Shown: piece by piece, positions 23,262 to 25,582 of the stretch | How the letters are laid out: every line of letters begins with the position of its first letter | Numbering within the stretch: position 1 is the stretch's first letter | NCBI GenBank assembly: GCA_002788755.1 | Contig: PFRW01000011.1 | Location: 1 to 25,582 of the forward strand | Source of the DNA: Candidatus Peregrinibacteria bacterium CG_4_9_14_0_2_um_filter_41_14 | GTDB lineage: Bacteria; Patescibacteriota; Gracilibacteria; UBA1369; UM-FILTER-41-14 | Direction: 5' to 3' | Length of the DNA stretch: 25,582 nt | Notes under the pieces: generated by a model | Told to the model about the DNA's origin: nothing | The model's database searches: none | What the model saw: only the letters and a program-made list of their open reading frames with translations | Made by a program: the position numbers and the translations under genes

Positions 23262-24907
23262 TCAAAAACAACAGCCTCAATTACAACACCCGTTGATGGC
23301 TTAACAACAGGTTTTGGTTCAACTACAATTGGCTCTACTTCAAGTTGATCTTCCGGTACACCGGCTTTTTCCTTTACCTCTCTTAAATCAGTTACATTTT
23401 CCAATCGAACCTCCAACTTAGCTAAGTCAAAATTTACATTTGCTTCTTCCAAAATAGCTTGATGAACAACAGGAACATCAACAACTTCCTCAACAACATC
23501 TCCTGCTTTTAACTCATCTTCTGGTACTGCTGCAACCTCTTTCTCGGTAGCAGTTTCAACTTTTGTAATAGAATCCTTAGCTGTAGCTAAAGATGTATTA
23601 TCTACCAACCCTGCTAAACTGTGCTTTTGCTCAATTAAACCATCAGTCAAACTCACTTTAATATCTTCAACTTTTTTAGGATCCACAATCGCAAGCTCAT
23701 CAACTTTCTTTGATATTTCTACGGTTTCTTTTTCAAAATCATCTAAGAGTGTCTTTGCTAATTTGGTATTTCCATCATTTAAACTTTTATGAGCTTCATA
23801 AAATTTTTCCTTAGCTATATCCAATCTAATTTCTTCTTTTTTAACATCATCAAATGTTAAAGCTAATCGCGCTTTACGCTTAAATTGCTTTAAAGAATAA
23901 AATGGATTATCTGGTGTTAAACCAGCCTTAAGAGCAATTGCATCACGCAAACGTCCCTGTAACTCAATTTTATACCATTTATCGGCAAGCAAATTACGCT
24001 CAAACCAATCCAAATCTTCATTTTGAACTTTTTCAACAAATTTTAGTCGTTCCTGATAAGACACAAACGGTGTATTAGCTCTTACATGCACCATATATTC
24101 CGGCGGCAAAGTTGTCGCCAACAATTGCTGATTATGACTCAAAATCATATCTAGCGAATTATTAATTGCCACAACACGGGTACGATCTTCTGTATTTTTA
24201 ATATCAAATGCCGATTCCTGAGTTGCAGAAACCAACACTTTATCAGTATTTACTTTAAATTCGGCTTTTTTACCGCCAATCGCAAAAACTTTAAACCACC
24301 CTTCGCCATCTACTAAATTTAAACTAACCACACTTTGAGTTGGTGTTACCGCATCTAACTTTTCCAAAACTAATTTTGAATTTTCTCTTAACCTCACCAA
24401 ATTATCATTTACAAAACGTAACTCAACAACAGAATTCGTACCAACTACAATTTGATCCGCCTGCTGAATCGCCAACCCCTTTTCCCCAACTAATTCTTGC
24501 TCACCTCTTAAAATTTTCACATCACCATCAATATTTTGAATATAAGAAATTTCTGATGCATCCGCACGCTCCAATCCAAACCAAGGACCAAGTATTACTG
24601 TAAAAACAAGCACAACCACCAAAGAAGCAGCAGTAGACCATTTCAAACCCTCACCAAAATTAGGCCAACTCCAACGTGTAGAACGAACAACCGTCATTAA
24701 CATTTCCTTCATTAAAAAACGATGTGTAGGTGCCAATACAAACTCTTGTCCTACTACTCTCATTTTTGCTAACCAAGTTGATTTTTCTAATTCAAATTTC
24801 TCCAACAAACTCGCTTTAACAACCTGCTTTTGACTAAAATCCATATGCTCAGCCAACGCAGCCAAACGCTGCTCTAACCGCTCCCGATCTGAATATTTAG
24901 CCTTCAT
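23258..24907 (-). CDS. FecR-domain/DUF5667 membrane protein, likely partner of the ECF sigma factor
   Basis: A 549-residue single-pass protein. The cytosolic part (about 1-90) contains an anti-sigma-like helical segment (EQRLAALAEHMDF). One membrane helix follows at about 93-110 (AASLVVVLVFTVILGPW). A FecR-like beta domain comes next (about 120-200: GDVKILRG, VELRFVNDNLVRLRENSKLVLE), then an extracytoplasmic helical DUF5667 domain marked by LTPDNPFYSLKQFKRKARLALTFD. The tail is Pro/Val/Glu rich and low-complexity. It lies 61 bp downstream of an ECF sigma factor gene on the same strand, the usual sigma/anti-sigma arrangement. The inferred role is to hold the sigma factor and sense an envelope signal. 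DUF5667 fused to FecR is, from memory, common in CPR genomes. Confidence 0.85.
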   Translation of the reverse strand: MKAKYSDRERLEQRLAALAEHMDFSQKQVVKASLLEKFELEKSTWLAKMRVVGQEFVLAPTHRFLMKEMLMTVVRSTRWSWPNFGEGLKWSTAASLVVVLVFTVILGPWFGLERADASEISYIQNIDGDVKILRGEQELVGEKGLAIQQADQIVVGTNSVVELRFVNDNLVRLRENSKLVLEKLDAVTPTQSVVSLNLVDGEGWFKVFAIGGKKAEFKVNTDKVLVSATQESAFDIKNTEDRTRVVAINNSLDMILSHNQQLLATTLPPEYMVHVRANTPFVSYQERLKFVEKVQNEDLDWFERNLLADKWYKIELQGRLRDAIALKAGLTPDNPFYSLKQFKRKARLALTFDDVKKEEIRLDIAKEKFYEAHKSLNDGNTKLAKTLLDDFEKETVEISKKVDELAIVDPKKVEDIKVSLTDGLIEQKHSLAGLVDNTSLATAKDSITKVETATEKEVAAVPEDELKAGDVVEEVVDVPVVHQAILEEANVNFDLAKLEVRLENVTDLREVKEKAGVPEDQLEVEPIVVEPKPVVKPSTGVVIEAVVFD

Positions 24908-24968
24908 GACCTTAAATTATTATAAAAATTTTCAGTACAAACCAGTATACGCACAAAATCCAAATCTA

Positions 24969-25529
24969 TTACAAAATCATATCCAAATCCTTCATAATCT
25001 GCTTAAGTTTCTTCAAACCCCTAAAATTCAATACTCTAACCGATCCTTCACTCTTATCCAACATCTCCGCAATTTCTTCATAGGCAAAATCCTCCAAATA
25101 ACGCAGCACAATAATTTCCCGATACGGTTCATCCAATTGTTGCAAAGCAACACTCAAGTTTTCCTTATCCAATTCTTTTTCCGTCGCCTCTTTTGGTGAA
25201 TCCAACTTATCCGAAGCAATTACATCAGCAACATCGGCTAAATCAATCGTTTCCTTTTGTGATCGATAATAATCAATCACCACATTGCGAGCAATTGTAA
25301 AAATCCAAGTGGAAAAACTACTCTTATCATTATCAAAACTTCCTCTCCCCTCCCAAGCCTTCAAAAAAGTCAATTCCACCAAATCCTCAACTTCCGATCC
25401 TTTAATCTTAAAATAAATATACCGATAAACTTTATCAGCCAAGTGATCATAAAGCTCAGAAAAAGCTTTCTGGTCACCCTTAACCCAGCCTTTTGCCAAT
25501 TTTATCTGTCTTTCCAGCGTAAATTCCAT
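24969..25529 (-). CDS. ECF-family RNA polymerase sigma factor
   Basis: A 186-residue sigma-70 factor with only regions 2 and 4. Region 2 (about 20-92) shows the core-binding DLVELTFLKAWEG and the -10-recognising FSTWIFTIARNVVIDYYRS. Region 4 (about 127-180) shows LDEPYREIIVLRYLEDFAYEEIAEML and the helix-turn-helix EGSVRVLNFRGLKKLK. It heads a two-gene operon with the FecR/DUF5667 protein, which probably controls its activity. No target promoters could be identified. Confidence 0.93.
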   Translation of the reverse strand: MEFTLERQIKLAKGWVKGDQKAFSELYDHLADKVYRYIYFKIKGSEVEDLVELTFLKAWEGRGSFDNDKSSFSTWIFTIARNVVIDYYRSQKETIDLADVADVIASDKLDSPKEATEKELDKENLSVALQQLDEPYREIIVLRYLEDFAYEEIAEMLDKSEGSVRVLNFRGLKKLKQIMKDLDMIL

Positions 25530-25554
25530 TTTACCAAAATTAAGAGCGAAGGGA

Positions 25555-25582
25555 ATAGTACAAGAATATCACAGAAAAGCAA
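25555..25582 (-). promoter_or_regulatory. Putative promoter of the sigma factor operon
   Basis: TTGCTT (25582-25577), 16-bp spacer and TACTAT (25560-25555) on the minus strand. The start would be near 25548, about 19 nt before ATG 25529. It abuts the window edge. Confidence 0.35.

Overview
The window looks like a chromosomal piece from a Candidate Phyla Radiation (Patescibacteria) bacterium. The evidence is AT-rich DNA, short intergenic gaps, few Shine-Dalgarno sequences, a FecR/DUF5667 protein next to an ECF sigma factor, a membrane-anchored MurF-like ligase and a short ComEC. TGA appears to act as a stop (ends of the MurF-like and comEC genes), so the UGA-as-glycine code of Gracilibacteria/SR1 is unlikely. 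The lineage is inferred from gene style, not from a marker tree.

Left end (1-1412): the most interesting part is a diversity-generating retroelement (DGR). It contains the C-terminal end of an avd accessory gene, a 107-bp template repeat (TR, 184-290) and a DUF4256-like target gene on the minus strand whose last codons are the matching variable repeat (VR, 619-725). TR and VR differ at 20 positions, and every one is an adenine of the TR read on the minus strand. This is the hallmark of adenine-specific mutagenic retrohoming. A minus-strand promoter upstream of the TR probably makes the template RNA. The reverse transcriptase is not in the window and should lie to the left.

1463-6103: housekeeping genes. 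A glycyl-tRNA synthetase/patatin operon (-) diverges from thioredoxin reductase plus a class I glutamine amidotransferase (+). These converge on an aminoglycoside-phosphotransferase-like kinase (-).

6127-12527: a tRNA-Glu with its promoter and a 23-bp tandem repeat, then a tightly packed + strand run: CPA1 cation/proton antiporter, alpha/beta hydrolase, membrane MurF-like ligase and DegT-family aminotransferase. Two small minus-strand genes follow. One is unknown and the other is split by a frameshift.

12654-23261: mostly envelope and uptake functions: FemAB-type transferase, DsbA-like membrane thiol oxidoreductase, a huge charged helical protein without a normal start codon, ComEC, a lipoprotein, and a LytR-CpsA-Psr / D,D-carboxypeptidase / MraY run. 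Together they cover lipid II synthesis, stem-peptide branching and trimming, and glycopolymer attachment.

23258-25582: a FecR/DUF5667 membrane protein and its likely cognate ECF sigma factor (-). Convergent genes repeatedly overlap at their stop codons, and several promoters sit so close to start codons that leaderless or near-leaderless mRNAs are likely.
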